Notes under the pieces: generated by a model
The model's input: the letters and a program-made list of their open reading frames with translations, nothing else
What the model was told of the DNA's origin: nothing
Databases searched by the model: none
Shown here: positions 19,030 to 27,657 of the stretch, in pieces
Layout of the letters: each line of letters opens with the position of its first letter
Position numbering within the stretch: position 1 is the stretch's first letter
Assembly (NCBI GenBank): GCA_003567475.1
Contig: PWZL01000068.1
Span: forward strand, 1 to 53,541
DNA length: 53,541 nucleotides
From: Gammaproteobacteria bacterium
Lineage (GTDB): Bacteria; Pseudomonadota; Gammaproteobacteria; Steroidobacterales; PWYM01
Direction of reading: 5' to 3'
Made by a program: the position numbers and the translations under genes

Positions 19030-20106
19030 TCAGTACCAGTAATTCATCCAGCGGGCCGCGTGCTTGAGCATGCGTGCACCCTCGACTTTATCCTGTGGCA
19101 AGGCGTCGAGATAGGCGCTGTGATCGTAGCGTTCGCGGTACTGATTGAAGATATGCCGATAGATGGAGATGTGCAGATCCGGGATCCGGTGTTTCTTGCG
19201 GTACGCCTCCATGTTGATGGCAGCACGGCGCTTGGTCTCGAATACCCCGGCTTCGGTCAGCACTTCACCGCGCGGGCCGAAAATGGCCGACCGGCCAATC
19301 CAGTTGTTGCGTGGGGCATTCTCTTCAAAGAAATGCGGATTGCTGCTGCCGGTGCTGACCGAGTTGTTCACCAGTGTCGTGTACACGTCGTTGTGGTAGG
19401 AGGTCAGGCGCATGTCTTCCCATTCGCACCCGCCGGTGGCCACTCGGCAGATGATCTCGGCACCCTTCATGGCCATGCAGCGGAACAGTTCCTGTTCGAA
19501 CTGCACGGACGACATTGCGATATTACCGATGTCGGTGCGGGCGACAGGGATCACCCGATCCCATCCATACATTTCGACATAGCGATCCAGGACATCGTAG
19601 ATGGTGGTCGTGATGTTCTCGCTGCCCGGGAACATGCCGCGTACATTGCGCTGCTTCCAGTGCACGTCGACAACCCGGCCTTCCGGGCCGACCAGGACCT
19701 GCCAGTTCATCACGTGATCCTTCCAGTCAGGATCCCTGGCAAGACAGCCGAAGGCGATGTAGCAGTTGTATGCCTTGGCCTTCGCTGCGATCGCTTCGAC
19801 TTCCGGACCGGGAACGTCGATCGCGACGCGCAGATATTCCGCCCGTTTCCAGTCGGGCTGGTAGCCCTGTAGCGGGAATTCGTGAAAACACAGCAGATCC
19901 GAGCGCCCGCCGTAGCCCTGTGCCTTGTCAATGCACGACAGGGTGTAGTCGAGGTTCTCCCTGATTCCCGCTGCCGGATTCGCACCGTCCACGCCGCGTA
20001 CCCGCGTCTGGACGACGGCAATGGCGGTCACCGGTTTTCTCAGCGGAACCGTTGGATAGCTCCCGTCCTCCCGGACCAACTGCGGAATTTCGTCCCTGTC
20101 ACTCAT
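19030..20106 (-). CDS. Nitrilase/amidase-superfamily protein with altered catalytic triad
   Basis: A 358-residue member of the carbon-nitrogen hydrolase superfamily, closest in outline to aliphatic amidases. The catalytic Glu is present at Glu76 (CFHEFPLQGY) and the Lys at Lys151 (VDVHWKQRN). When aligned on the conserved AMKGAE segment, the position of the nucleophilic cysteine is Ser199 (NIAMSSVQFEQ), so the usual Glu-Lys-Cys triad is Glu-Lys-Ser. It may be a pseudoenzyme, a serine variant or a binding protein. The gene ends 13 bases before the propeller gene and its ATG lies one base after the OppF stop, so it is part of the transport operon. No signal peptide: cytoplasmic. Confidence 0.85.
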   Translation of the reverse strand: MSDRDEIPQLVREDGSYPTVPLRKPVTAIAVVQTRVRGVDGANPAAGIRENLDYTLSCIDKAQGYGGRSDLLCFHEFPLQGYQPDWKRAEYLRVAIDVPGPEVEAIAAKAKAYNCYIAFGCLARDPDWKDHVMNWQVLVGPEGRVVDVHWKQRNVRGMFPGSENITTTIYDVLDRYVEMYGWDRVIPVARTDIGNIAMSSVQFEQELFRCMAMKGAEIICRVATGGCEWEDMRLTSYHNDVYTTLVNNSVSTGSSNPHFFEENAPRNNWIGRSAIFGPRGEVLTEAGVFETKRRAAINMEAYRKKHRIPDLHISIYRHIFNQYRERYDHSAYLDALPQDKVEGARMLKHAARWMNYWY

Positions 20107-20107
20107 G

Positions 20108-21127
20108 TCACTCCCCCGTGGGTTTCTCGGTGTGGGTGTCGCGCGTGATGTCCTGCCAGTAGTGGCAGGCGACCTGGTGCGCCTCGGAGCCGGTGGACTC
20201 CAGCGCAGGCGTCGCCTTGAGACACAGTGGCGTCGCGTGGGGGCAGCGCGTACGGAATACGCAGCCCGATGGTGGATTGAGAGGCGAGGGCAGATCGCCC
20301 TCGATCAGTTTCTGTTCGCGCTGTCTGGCCTGGCGCGGGTCGGGGATCGGCACGGCCGACAGCAGGCTCTGGGTATACGGGTGCCGCGGCGTGTCGAAGA
20401 TCTCACGCTTCGGACCGATCTCCATCAGCTTCCCGAGGTAGAGCACCATGATGCGGTGGCAGAGATGCCGTACCACCGAGAGATCATGGCTGATGAAGAT
20501 GTAGGACACCTCGTACTCAGCCTGCAACTCGCGCAGCAGCGCAATGATCTGGGCCTGGATAGAGACATCCAGTGCGCTGACCGGCTCGTCACAGACCACC
20601 AGACGCGGTCTCGAGATCATGGCGCGGGCGATGCTGATTCGCTGGCACTGACCACCGCTGAACTCATTCGGATAACGGTTCATCATTTCGGGCCGCAGCC
20701 CGACCCGGCGCATCATCGAGGCGGCGCGGTCTTCCGCTTCGCTGCGAGCGATACCAGGCTCGAACGAATACAACGGCTCCCGAAGAATCGCCCCGACACT
20801 CATTCGCGGGTTCAGACTTGCGAGCGGGTCCTGGAACACGAGTTGCAGCTCGCTTCGCTTGACGTTCATGGCGTCTGCGTCGAGACGGCAGAGATCCTCC
20901 CCCTGCCAGATCACCCGCCCCGCGGTCGGCGGGATCAGCTGGAGCACGGCGCGCCCGAGTGAAGACTTGCCACAACCCGACTCACCGACCACTCCGAGGG
21001 TCTCGGCCGGCCCCAGACTGAAGCTGACGTCGTCGACTGCCTTGAGCATGCGTGGTCCGGAGAACAGCCCGCCCCCAACGGGAAAGTGGACGCGCAGGTT
21101 CTCGACCTGCAGCAGGCGGCGCGTCAT
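20108..21127 (-). CDS. Oligopeptide ABC transporter ATP-binding protein, OppF/DppF type
   Basis: A 339-residue ATPase subunit. Walker A is VGESGCGKSS, the signature is EFSGGQCQR, and Walker B is LVVCDEPVSALD. The C-terminal oligopeptide-transporter domain contains the Cys-rich GCVFRTRCPHATPLC that binds an iron-sulfur cluster in some relatives. The ATG at 21127 overlaps the OppD stop (ATGA) and has GAGGAG upstream; the frame is open further but that extension lies inside oppD. It powers uptake with the partner ATPase and the permeases encoded upstream. Confidence 0.96.
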   Translation of the reverse strand: MTRRLLQVENLRVHFPVGGGLFSGPRMLKAVDDVSFSLGPAETLGVVGESGCGKSSLGRAVLQLIPPTAGRVIWQGEDLCRLDADAMNVKRSELQLVFQDPLASLNPRMSVGAILREPLYSFEPGIARSEAEDRAASMMRRVGLRPEMMNRYPNEFSGGQCQRISIARAMISRPRLVVCDEPVSALDVSIQAQIIALLRELQAEYEVSYIFISHDLSVVRHLCHRIMVLYLGKLMEIGPKREIFDTPRHPYTQSLLSAVPIPDPRQARQREQKLIEGDLPSPLNPPSGCVFRTRCPHATPLCLKATPALESTGSEAHQVACHYWQDITRDTHTEKPTGE

Positions 21128-22140
21128 GGCAGCTCCTCTAGGTGACAGGCCTTGAGGTGCCCGGGTTGCGCAGTCTCCAGTATCGGGCGCTCGAGTTCGC
21201 ACCGCCCGAACGCATAGGGGCAGCGTGGCGCGAAGGCGCACCCGGGGGGGAGCGCCTCGAGATCAGGGGGTTGGCCCGGAATGGCGGTCAGTTCCTCGCT
21301 GTCGCGGTCGGCCCGCGGCATGCACGCCAGCAGCCCGCGGGTATAGGGATGGCGGGGAGCATAGAACAGCTCATCGACGGGGGCATGTTCGACGACCCGA
21401 CCGCCGTACATGACCATTACCTCGTCGCAGAGCCCGGCGACCACGCCCAGATCATGCGTGATCATCACCAGCGCCGTGTTGGTATGGTCGGCCAGCCCCT
21501 TGAACAGTTTCAGGATCTGCGCCTGGACGGTGACGTCGAGTGCCGTGGTCGGTTCGTCGGCAATCAACACATCGGGCTGGCAGAGCAGCGCCTGCGCGAC
21601 CATGACGCGCTGGCGCATGCCGCCGGAAAACTCATGCGGATACATGCGATAGCGTTTCTCCGCCTCGGGGATACGGACCAGTTCGAGCATCTCCAGGACC
21701 TTGGCACGCGCCGCGCCGCGGCCCAGGCCGCGATGCTGCGTCAACACTTCGGAGAGCTGTTCGCCGATACGCTTGTGCGGCGTCAGTCCGGTGATCGAGT
21801 CCTGGAAGACGATGGCGAGCTTCTCGCCACGAATCGCGTCCAGGCGGCGCCTGGATACGTTGAGAATCTCTTCGCCGTGCAGTTTGACCGAACCGCTGGC
21901 GTGGCCGTTGCTCGCCAGCAGGCCGAGGATCGCCAGGAAGGTCTGGCTCTTGCCCGAACCGGATTCACCGACGATGCCCAGACATTCGCCCCTTTGGAGG
22001 TCGAAAGAGATGCCGTTGACTGCGCTGATCCGGCCATTGGGCGTGTCGAAGTGCACGGTGAGATCACGGCACTCCATGACGGTCCGCTGGTCGCTGGCGC
22101 TGGCCGGGCGTCGCCCGGGCCGTGCGTGGGTGGCTGCCAT
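21124..22140 (-). CDS. Oligopeptide ABC transporter ATP-binding protein, OppD/DppD type
   Basis: A 338-residue ATPase subunit with Walker A VGESGSGKSQ, signature EFSGGMRQR, Walker B VLIADEPTTALD, the His loop MITHDLGVV and the C-terminal GCAFAPRCPYAFGRC motif. The start MAATHARPG at 22140 shares a base with the stop of the permease gene (TGATG), showing tight coupling; an in-frame ATG 34 codons earlier would lie within that permease gene. This and OppF are the only peptide-type ATPases in the window, although there are two permease pairs. Confidence 0.95.
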   Translation of the reverse strand: MAATHARPGRRPASASDQRTVMECRDLTVHFDTPNGRISAVNGISFDLQRGECLGIVGESGSGKSQTFLAILGLLASNGHASGSVKLHGEEILNVSRRRLDAIRGEKLAIVFQDSITGLTPHKRIGEQLSEVLTQHRGLGRGAARAKVLEMLELVRIPEAEKRYRMYPHEFSGGMRQRVMVAQALLCQPDVLIADEPTTALDVTVQAQILKLFKGLADHTNTALVMITHDLGVVAGLCDEVMVMYGGRVVEHAPVDELFYAPRHPYTRGLLACMPRADRDSEELTAIPGQPPDLEALPPGCAFAPRCPYAFGRCELERPILETAQPGHLKACHLEELP

Positions 22141-23051
22141 CAGCGGCCCTCCGGGTCGAGGGCGTCGCGTAGACCGTCGCCGATGAAGTTGAAACAGAAC
22201 AGGGTGATCGCGAGGAACGTGCCGGGAATCAACAACAGCCACGGGCCGGTGTCGATATTGGCCGCGCCCTGGGAAATCAGCGTGCCCCAGCTGGTCATGG
22301 GCTCCTGCACGCCAAGGCCGAGGAAACTAAGGTAGCTCTCGACCAGGATGGTGGTCGGGATCAGCAGGGTGACGAACACGATCACCGGGCCTACGATGTT
22401 CGGCACCACATGGCGCCGGACGATGACGAGGTTCGACAGGCCGATCGCGCGCGCCGCTTCCACGTATTCCTTCTGTTTCACCGAGAGTGTCTGACCGCGA
22501 ACGATGCGCGACATCGTCAGCCATTCGACCGCGCCGATACCGATGAACACCAGATAGATGTTTCGACCGAACACCGTGACCAGGATGATGATGAAAAACA
22601 GCAGGGGCAGCGCGTAGAGCACATCGACGATACGCATCATGAAGTTATCGATCTTGCCGCCGAAAAACCCCGCCACGGAGCCCCAGGTGACCCCGATCAC
22701 CAAAGCCACGGCTGTGGTCATCACACCGATGGTCAGCGACACGCGGGCGCCATAGAACGTCCGCACGAACATGTCGCGACCGTTGGAGTCGGTGCCGAAC
22801 CAGTGGCCGTTTTCCAGCGTTGGCGGTACCAGGATGTACTCCCAGTAGAAGTCTTCCATGGTATGCGGGCTCAGCAGCGGCGCGAAAACCGCCATCACGC
22901 TGATGAGCAACAACACGATGACGCTGCCTACCGCCACCTTGTTGGACAGAAACCGACGCGTTGCGTCCTGCCATAGCGAACGGCCCACGGTTCGGCCAGC
23001 GGCCTGCATGGCGGCAAGTTGTCGATCGCGGCGTTGTGTCAGAAAGCCCAT
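22140..23051 (-). CDS. Oligopeptide ABC transporter permease, OppC/DppC type
   Basis: A 303-residue inner-membrane permease with an N-terminal cytoplasmic tail, a first membrane helix (VIVLLLISVMAVFAPLL), the periplasmic motif HWFGTDSNGRDMFVRTFYG, and five further helices. The EAA loop is VKQKEYVEAARAIGLSN, and SYLSFLGLG is the family signature. The ATG follows directly after the TAA of the OppB gene. It forms the channel with OppB. Confidence 0.95.
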   Translation of the reverse strand: MGFLTQRRDRQLAAMQAAGRTVGRSLWQDATRRFLSNKVAVGSVIVLLLISVMAVFAPLLSPHTMEDFYWEYILVPPTLENGHWFGTDSNGRDMFVRTFYGARVSLTIGVMTTAVALVIGVTWGSVAGFFGGKIDNFMMRIVDVLYALPLLFFIIILVTVFGRNIYLVFIGIGAVEWLTMSRIVRGQTLSVKQKEYVEAARAIGLSNLVIVRRHVVPNIVGPVIVFVTLLIPTTILVESYLSFLGLGVQEPMTSWGTLISQGAANIDTGPWLLLIPGTFLAITLFCFNFIGDGLRDALDPEGR

Positions 23052-23975
23052 TTATTCACGCCTCACGCGGGGGTCGAGATAGCCGTAGATGACGTCGGCC
23101 AGTAGATTCAGGAGGATGATTGCGGTGGCATAGACAATGACGGTACCCATGACCAGCGGGTAGTCGCGGTTCAGCGCCCCCTGGATGAAGTACCGGCCCA
23201 TGCCGGGCAGTCCGAAGATCTGCTCGATGATGACAGAGCCGGTCATGATGCCGGCGATGGCCGGGCCGAGATAACTCACCAGTGGCAGCGAAACCGCCTT
23301 TAAGGCATGCCCGGCAACCACCTTGTACTCCGGCAGTCCCTTGGCGCGCGCCGTGCGGATGTAATTCTGACGCATGACCTCCAGCATCGACCCTCGCGTC
23401 AGGCGCGAGAGAATGGCGATCTGCGGCAGAGCCAGCGCAATGACTGGCAGCACCATGTTCTGCAGGGCACCATCGTTCCAGCCGGAAATCGGCAGCAGTT
23501 TCAGGTAGAGCCCAAAGACCAGCGTCAGCACGGGTGCGACGACGAAGGCCGGCACGGCGAACCCGGTCATGGCGATGGACATGGTGACGTAATCGATCCA
23601 CCGGTTGCGGTTCAACGCCGAGATGATTCCCATCAGACAGCCGAACAGCAGCGCCACGACAATCGCGGTGAGACCGAGCTTTACGCTCACCGGCAGGCCG
23701 ATCGCCAGCAGTTCCGTGACGGTGTAGTCGGCGTAGGTGATGGAGGGGCCGAAGTCGCCACGCAGCAGACGCGCCATGTAGAGCATGAACTGCTCGGTGA
23801 CCGGCTTGTCGAGGTCATACGCCGCTCGGAGGTTCTCGATGACCTCAGGTTCGAGCTGGGCATCGGCATCGAACGGTCCACCGGGCGCGGCCCGCATGAG
23901 GAAAAACGACCCGGCAATCACCACCAGCAGGGTGGGGAGTGCCACGGCGAGTCTTCGCGAGACGAAACTGAACAA
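23052..23975 (-). CDS. Oligopeptide ABC transporter permease, OppB/DppB type
   Basis: A 307-residue permease starting with an N-terminal helix (LPTLLVVIAGSFFLMRAAPGGPF) typical of OppB, then AAYDLDKPVTEQFMLYMARL and five helices. The EAA loop is EVMRQNYIRTARAKGLPE. The start codon is TTG with a run of seven G about seven bases upstream acting as the ribosome site. It lies 26 bases after the MFS gene and begins the transporter block of the operon. Confidence 0.94.
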   Translation of the reverse strand: MFSFVSRRLAVALPTLLVVIAGSFFLMRAAPGGPFDADAQLEPEVIENLRAAYDLDKPVTEQFMLYMARLLRGDFGPSITYADYTVTELLAIGLPVSVKLGLTAIVVALLFGCLMGIISALNRNRWIDYVTMSIAMTGFAVPAFVVAPVLTLVFGLYLKLLPISGWNDGALQNMVLPVIALALPQIAILSRLTRGSMLEVMRQNYIRTARAKGLPEYKVVAGHALKAVSLPLVSYLGPAIAGIMTGSVIIEQIFGLPGMGRYFIQGALNRDYPLVMGTVIVYATAIILLNLLADVIYGYLDPRVRRE

Positions 23976-24001
23976 ATTTCAACCCCCCCGGTGCCGGGAC
24001 C

Positions 24002-25315
24002 CTAGTGTCGGCCGGACCGTTGGCCGGCCATGGGCGCGGCATGCGTGTTGGCATCGCACGAGGATGCCGCGTCTGTTACGGAATTCTGTTCCGTCCGTCG
24101 TCGCTCGTCGCGCAGACGCCGGCCGATCATCAAGGCGATCACGAAGGCCGGGATCATCGCCAGTGCGCCGATTGCGAAGGGCGCGTTCGGACCGACCTGA
24201 CCATACAGCGTGCCAGACATTGTCTGGCCGCAGAACCGCCCGAGACTCGAGGTGGACTGGTAGACGCCCATCACCGCCCCTCGTTCCTGGGGCCCGGCGC
24301 GACGCGACAGCAGGCTCTGCAGACTGGTGGCGAACAGCGCCGTGCCGACGCCGCTGGCCGCCATGGCGATGAACAACCCGACCATACCCTGCGCCAGGAT
24401 CAGCCCTATCCAGCTCAGCGTGTACATCAGCATACCGGTCATCAGCAGGGCATGTTCTCCGAAACGCGTCGTCAGTGGTCCCATGCCGAAAAACTGGATC
24501 AGCGTAATGATGATGCCGTTGAACGAGAAGAACAGTCCGATGGTCGCTGCGTTATAGCCGAACTGGTGGTTGGCCCACAGGGAAAAAATCGATTCGCGCA
24601 CCGCGGCGAAGGTGATCACGATCAGGCAGAGCATGATCATCAGTGCAATGGTGCGTCGGCGCAGGATCAGCCCTACACCCTCGCGCAGGCCAGGGCCAGA
24701 GACATTCGGCGCGCCCGCGCCGCCGCTTCGCACGGGATGGTGACTCTCCGGCAGGAACAGCAGGATACCGATCAGCGCGACGGCTGACAGGCCAGCCGCG
24801 GCCAGCGCGGGGCGCATGAAGTTCGCGTCGGCGATCTCGCCGGTGCCTGCAAGCAGGCCACCCAGCGCCGGGCCCATCACGAAACCCAGCCCGAACGCTG
24901 CGGAAATCTTGCCGAGATGTCGCGCGCGATCCTGTGGGGGCGTGATGTCGGTGATGTAGGCGTACGACGCCGCCAGATTGCCGGCGGTCAGGCCACCGAG
25001 GACCCGCGAGAGGATCAGCATGGCGAGCGTGTCGGCAAACGCCAGCATCACATAGGCGCCGATGTGCCCCGCCATGCACAGCAGCAGCACCGGACGCCGA
25101 CCGATCCGGTCGCTCACGTGTCCCCAGAAGGGCGTGACCACGAACTGCACCAGCGAGTAGAGCGCCAGGATTGCGGTGATCAGTTCGGGGCCGACGCCCA
25201 TCCGCTCCACGTAAAACGGCACCAGCGGGATCATGATGCCGAAGCCCAGCAGGTCGATGAACACCACCAGGAACAGGATCGTAACGGCTTTTCTGGGCGT
25301 GACGGCTGGCTTCAC
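24002..25315 (-). CDS. MFS transporter, TetA-like DHA1 family
   Basis: A 12-helix major facilitator of about 437 residues. The first helix (VTILFLVVFIDLLGFGIMIPLVPFYV) and the loop GHVSDRIGRRPVLLL match the TetA/DHA1 antiporter group, and GGLTAGNLAASYAYITDI is typical of helix 4-5. It would export a drug-like compound or pathway product, or act in uptake. An ATG at 25342 gives nine extra residues, but a candidate operator and -10 region end one base before it and it has no ribosome site; I prefer the GTG at 25315, which has AAGGA ten bases upstream. It is the first gene of the eight-gene minus-strand operon. Confidence 0.88.
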   Translation of the reverse strand: MKPAVTPRKAVTILFLVVFIDLLGFGIMIPLVPFYVERMGVGPELITAILALYSLVQFVVTPFWGHVSDRIGRRPVLLLCMAGHIGAYVMLAFADTLAMLILSRVLGGLTAGNLAASYAYITDITPPQDRARHLGKISAAFGLGFVMGPALGGLLAGTGEIADANFMRPALAAAGLSAVALIGILLFLPESHHPVRSGGAGAPNVSGPGLREGVGLILRRRTIALMIMLCLIVITFAAVRESIFSLWANHQFGYNAATIGLFFSFNGIIITLIQFFGMGPLTTRFGEHALLMTGMLMYTLSWIGLILAQGMVGLFIAMAASGVGTALFATSLQSLLSRRAGPQERGAVMGVYQSTSSLGRFCGQTMSGTLYGQVGPNAPFAIGALAMIPAFVIALMIGRRLRDERRRTEQNSVTDAASSCDANTHAAPMAGQRSGRH

Positions 25316-25342
25316 GGGACAGGCATCCTTGTCAGTGAGCAT

Positions 25343-25364
25343 AATGTAATATTATTATGACGAC
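25343..25364. promoter_or_regulatory. Degenerate 22-bp operator between the two main divergent operons
   Basis: Right half ATGACGAC matches ATGACAAC in 7 of 8 positions, left half AATGTAAT matches GTTGTCAT in 5 of 8, and the N6 spacing is kept. On the minus strand TAGACA (25371-25366) is followed after 17 bases by TACATT (25348-25343), a plausible promoter for the MFS-Opp operon that the site would cover. The Mo-hydroxylase gene starts 111 bases away on the plus strand. Confidence 0.5.
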
Positions 25365-25474
25365 CTGTCTACGGAGCCTGTGGTGAGGGGTGCCGCTGGC
25401 GCGGTATCTTTGGCACTCCGCCGGCGGTGGTGAGTGACTGTCATCACGGGATTTCCAAGGAGCAAACCCACATC

Positions 25475-27631
25475 ATGAGCGACCCGACCCCGAGACCCTG
25501 GCTGGTCACGCGACGCACGATCCTGCAGGCCGCCGGTGCCGGTACCTTGCTGGCGTGGGCGCTGCCGGCGCGCGGTTATGGCGCGGCCGCGGGCGACCAG
25601 GAGCTGCTCATTGCCTACCTCGGTCTGGATCCGGACGGCACTGTCGTCGTGACCACTCCGGATGCCGAGATCGGGCAGGGGATCTACACCACCCATGCGC
25701 TGTTGATCGCCGAGGAACTCGGCGCCGCATGGGACCGCGTACGGGTGCAGTTCTCGGGCGCCGGAGAGCTCTATCGCAATCCACAGAAAAATCTCCAGGC
25801 CACCGGACGGAGCATGGGGACGACCGGTTACTTCCGGATGCTGCGCGAGATCGGCGCCATGGCCCGGGGACAGCTCTGCGCCGCGGCGGCGGCGCGCTGG
25901 CAGGTGCCGGCGGATGAATGCGATACCCGGGAGCATCAGGTGGTGCATGCGGCCAGCAACCGGACGGCAGAGTTTGCCGACTTGATCCAGGAGGCCGTAC
26001 GGATCCCGCCCCCGGCAGACGTCACCCTGCGTCGAGCGGAAGACTATCGCTACATCGGTCGCAGCGCGCCCCGCCTGGAGATACCGCTGCACGCCTCGGG
26101 GCGCTCGGAGTTCACGGTCGATCTCCAGTTGCCGGGCATGAAAGTGGCAACGGTGCAGGCCTGCCCGGTGTTCGGTGGTCGGCTGGGCCGCCTGGAGGCC
26201 ACCGCGGCACAGCGGATGCCGGGGGTACACAGCGTCCATGCCCTGGAGGATGCGGTGGCCGTCGTCGCCGACTCCTACTGGGAGGCGCTGCAGGCCTTGC
26301 GTCAGGTGGAGATCGAGTGGGACGAGGGCGACGGTGCGACGTTCGCCAGCGACGAGCATGCCGAGGCCTTGCGCACCCTGCTGGCCAGCGATGACGCCGA
26401 GGCGCGCATTGCGGTGTCCACGGGCGAGCCTGATGCGGTCCTCGCCGCAGCGGCAGGCCGGATCGAGGGTCATTACGAGGTGCCGTATCTTGCCCATGCA
26501 ACGATGGAGCCGATGTCCTGTGTCGCGCGGGTCGCTGAGGGGCGTTGTGAGATCTGGTCCGGCACCCAGGGACCGATGCACGCGCGTGACACGGCGGCGG
26601 CCCGCGCCGGGATCGCGCCTGAGCAGGTGACGGTGCACCGCACCTTTTCCGGTGGTGGTTTCGGCCGGCGCTGGCAACGCGACTTCGTTGATCGTGCCGT
26701 GGATATCGCCACCCGTGTGCCGGGGGTGCCCGTCAAGCTGATCTGGTCGCGGGAAGAGGACATCCGCCGTGACTGGTACCGCCCGGCGTATGCTTGCAGC
26801 TTCGATGCCAGTGTGTCGCCGGAGTCGGGCATCCGCGCACTGAAGGTGCGGCTGGCAGGGGCCGGACTGTTCGAACTGAATCGGCCAGGGCATTTTGCCC
26901 CGCAGCCCGATCCCAGTGTCATGTCGGGGTTCCGGGACCATCCTTACCGGATCGAGCACCTGCATGTCGACTGGCGCCCGGTGCGCACGCCGGTGCCCAT
27001 CGGCGTCTGGCGGGCCGTCGGCAATTCCCAGAACGGTTTTTTCCTGGAGTCGATCATCGACGAACTGGCCCACGCGGCGGGGCGGGATCCATTCGAGTTC
27101 CGGCGCGAGCTTATCGATGACCCGCGACGCAGGAATGTGCTGGTGACGGCCGCGGAAGCAGGTCAGTGGGGGCGCCCGCTCCCTGACGGGCATGGCCGCG
27201 GTATCGCGTTCATGGAAAGTTATGGCTCGATCGTCGCGCAGGTGGCGGAGGTGTCGGTGCGCGACCGTCGCATCAGGCTGGAGCGCATCACCTGCGCGAT
27301 CGACTGCGGCACGGCCGTGCATCCCGACAACGTCGAAGCGCAGATGGAGGGCGGCATTGTCTTCGGACTGACGGCCATGATGTACGGTGCCATCGACATC
27401 GAACAGGGCCGTGTTCGCCAGGGCAACTTCAGTGATTACCCGCTGCTGACGCTGCGCGATATGCCCTCGCGGATCGAGACCGTCATCATCAACAGTGGTG
27501 CGCAGATGGGCGGTGTGGGTGAACCGGGATTGCCTCCGGCCGCACCCGCCGTCGTCAACGCCATTTTCGCGGCCTGTGGCGAACGTATCCGCGCGTTGCC
27601 GCTCGCGCGGCAGGGCTGGCGACTGGCCTGA
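25475..27631 (+). CDS. Tat-exported molybdopterin-binding oxidoreductase, large subunit (isoquinoline 1-oxidoreductase beta-like)
   Basis: A 718-residue subunit of the xanthine oxidase family, of the type found in isoquinoline 1-oxidoreductase (IorB) and periplasmic aldehyde oxidases. A twin-arginine signal is present at residues 13-14 (VTRRTILQAAGAG) with a hydrophobic core ending near ARGYG. Cofactor-site features include GQGIYTTHALLIAEEL, the FSGGGFGRRW stretch and the GVGEPGLPPAAPAVVNA motif, whose Glu is the catalytic base in this family. The Mo-MCD cofactor is inserted before Tat export, and the iron-sulfur subunit encoded at 30044 should be co-exported. ATG 25475 is supported by AAGGAG twelve bases upstream. 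These enzymes hydroxylate carbon next to ring nitrogen, or oxidise aldehydes. Confidence 0.92.
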   Translation: MSDPTPRPWLVTRRTILQAAGAGTLLAWALPARGYGAAAGDQELLIAYLGLDPDGTVVVTTPDAEIGQGIYTTHALLIAEELGAAWDRVRVQFSGAGELYRNPQKNLQATGRSMGTTGYFRMLREIGAMARGQLCAAAAARWQVPADECDTREHQVVHAASNRTAEFADLIQEAVRIPPPADVTLRRAEDYRYIGRSAPRLEIPLHASGRSEFTVDLQLPGMKVATVQACPVFGGRLGRLEATAAQRMPGVHSVHALEDAVAVVADSYWEALQALRQVEIEWDEGDGATFASDEHAEALRTLLASDDAEARIAVSTGEPDAVLAAAAGRIEGHYEVPYLAHATMEPMSCVARVAEGRCEIWSGTQGPMHARDTAAARAGIAPEQVTVHRTFSGGGFGRRWQRDFVDRAVDIATRVPGVPVKLIWSREEDIRRDWYRPAYACSFDASVSPESGIRALKVRLAGAGLFELNRPGHFAPQPDPSVMSGFRDHPYRIEHLHVDWRPVRTPVPIGVWRAVGNSQNGFFLESIIDELAHAAGRDPFEFRRELIDDPRRRNVLVTAAEAGQWGRPLPDGHGRGIAFMESYGSIVAQVAEVSVRDRRIRLERITCAIDCGTAVHPDNVEAQMEGGIVFGLTAMMYGAIDIEQGRVRQGNFSDYPLLTLRDMPSRIETVIINSGAQMGGVGEPGLPPAAPAVVNAIFAACGERIRALPLARQGWRLA

Positions 27632-27657
27632 GCTTTTCGATAACGCCTGGAGTGAAC

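Noticed and set aside
25355-27322. A 655-codon open frame on the minus strand opposite the Mo hydroxylase gene
   Set aside because: No domain and a composition typical of antisense frames; the plus-strand product has clear cofactor motifs and a Tat signal.
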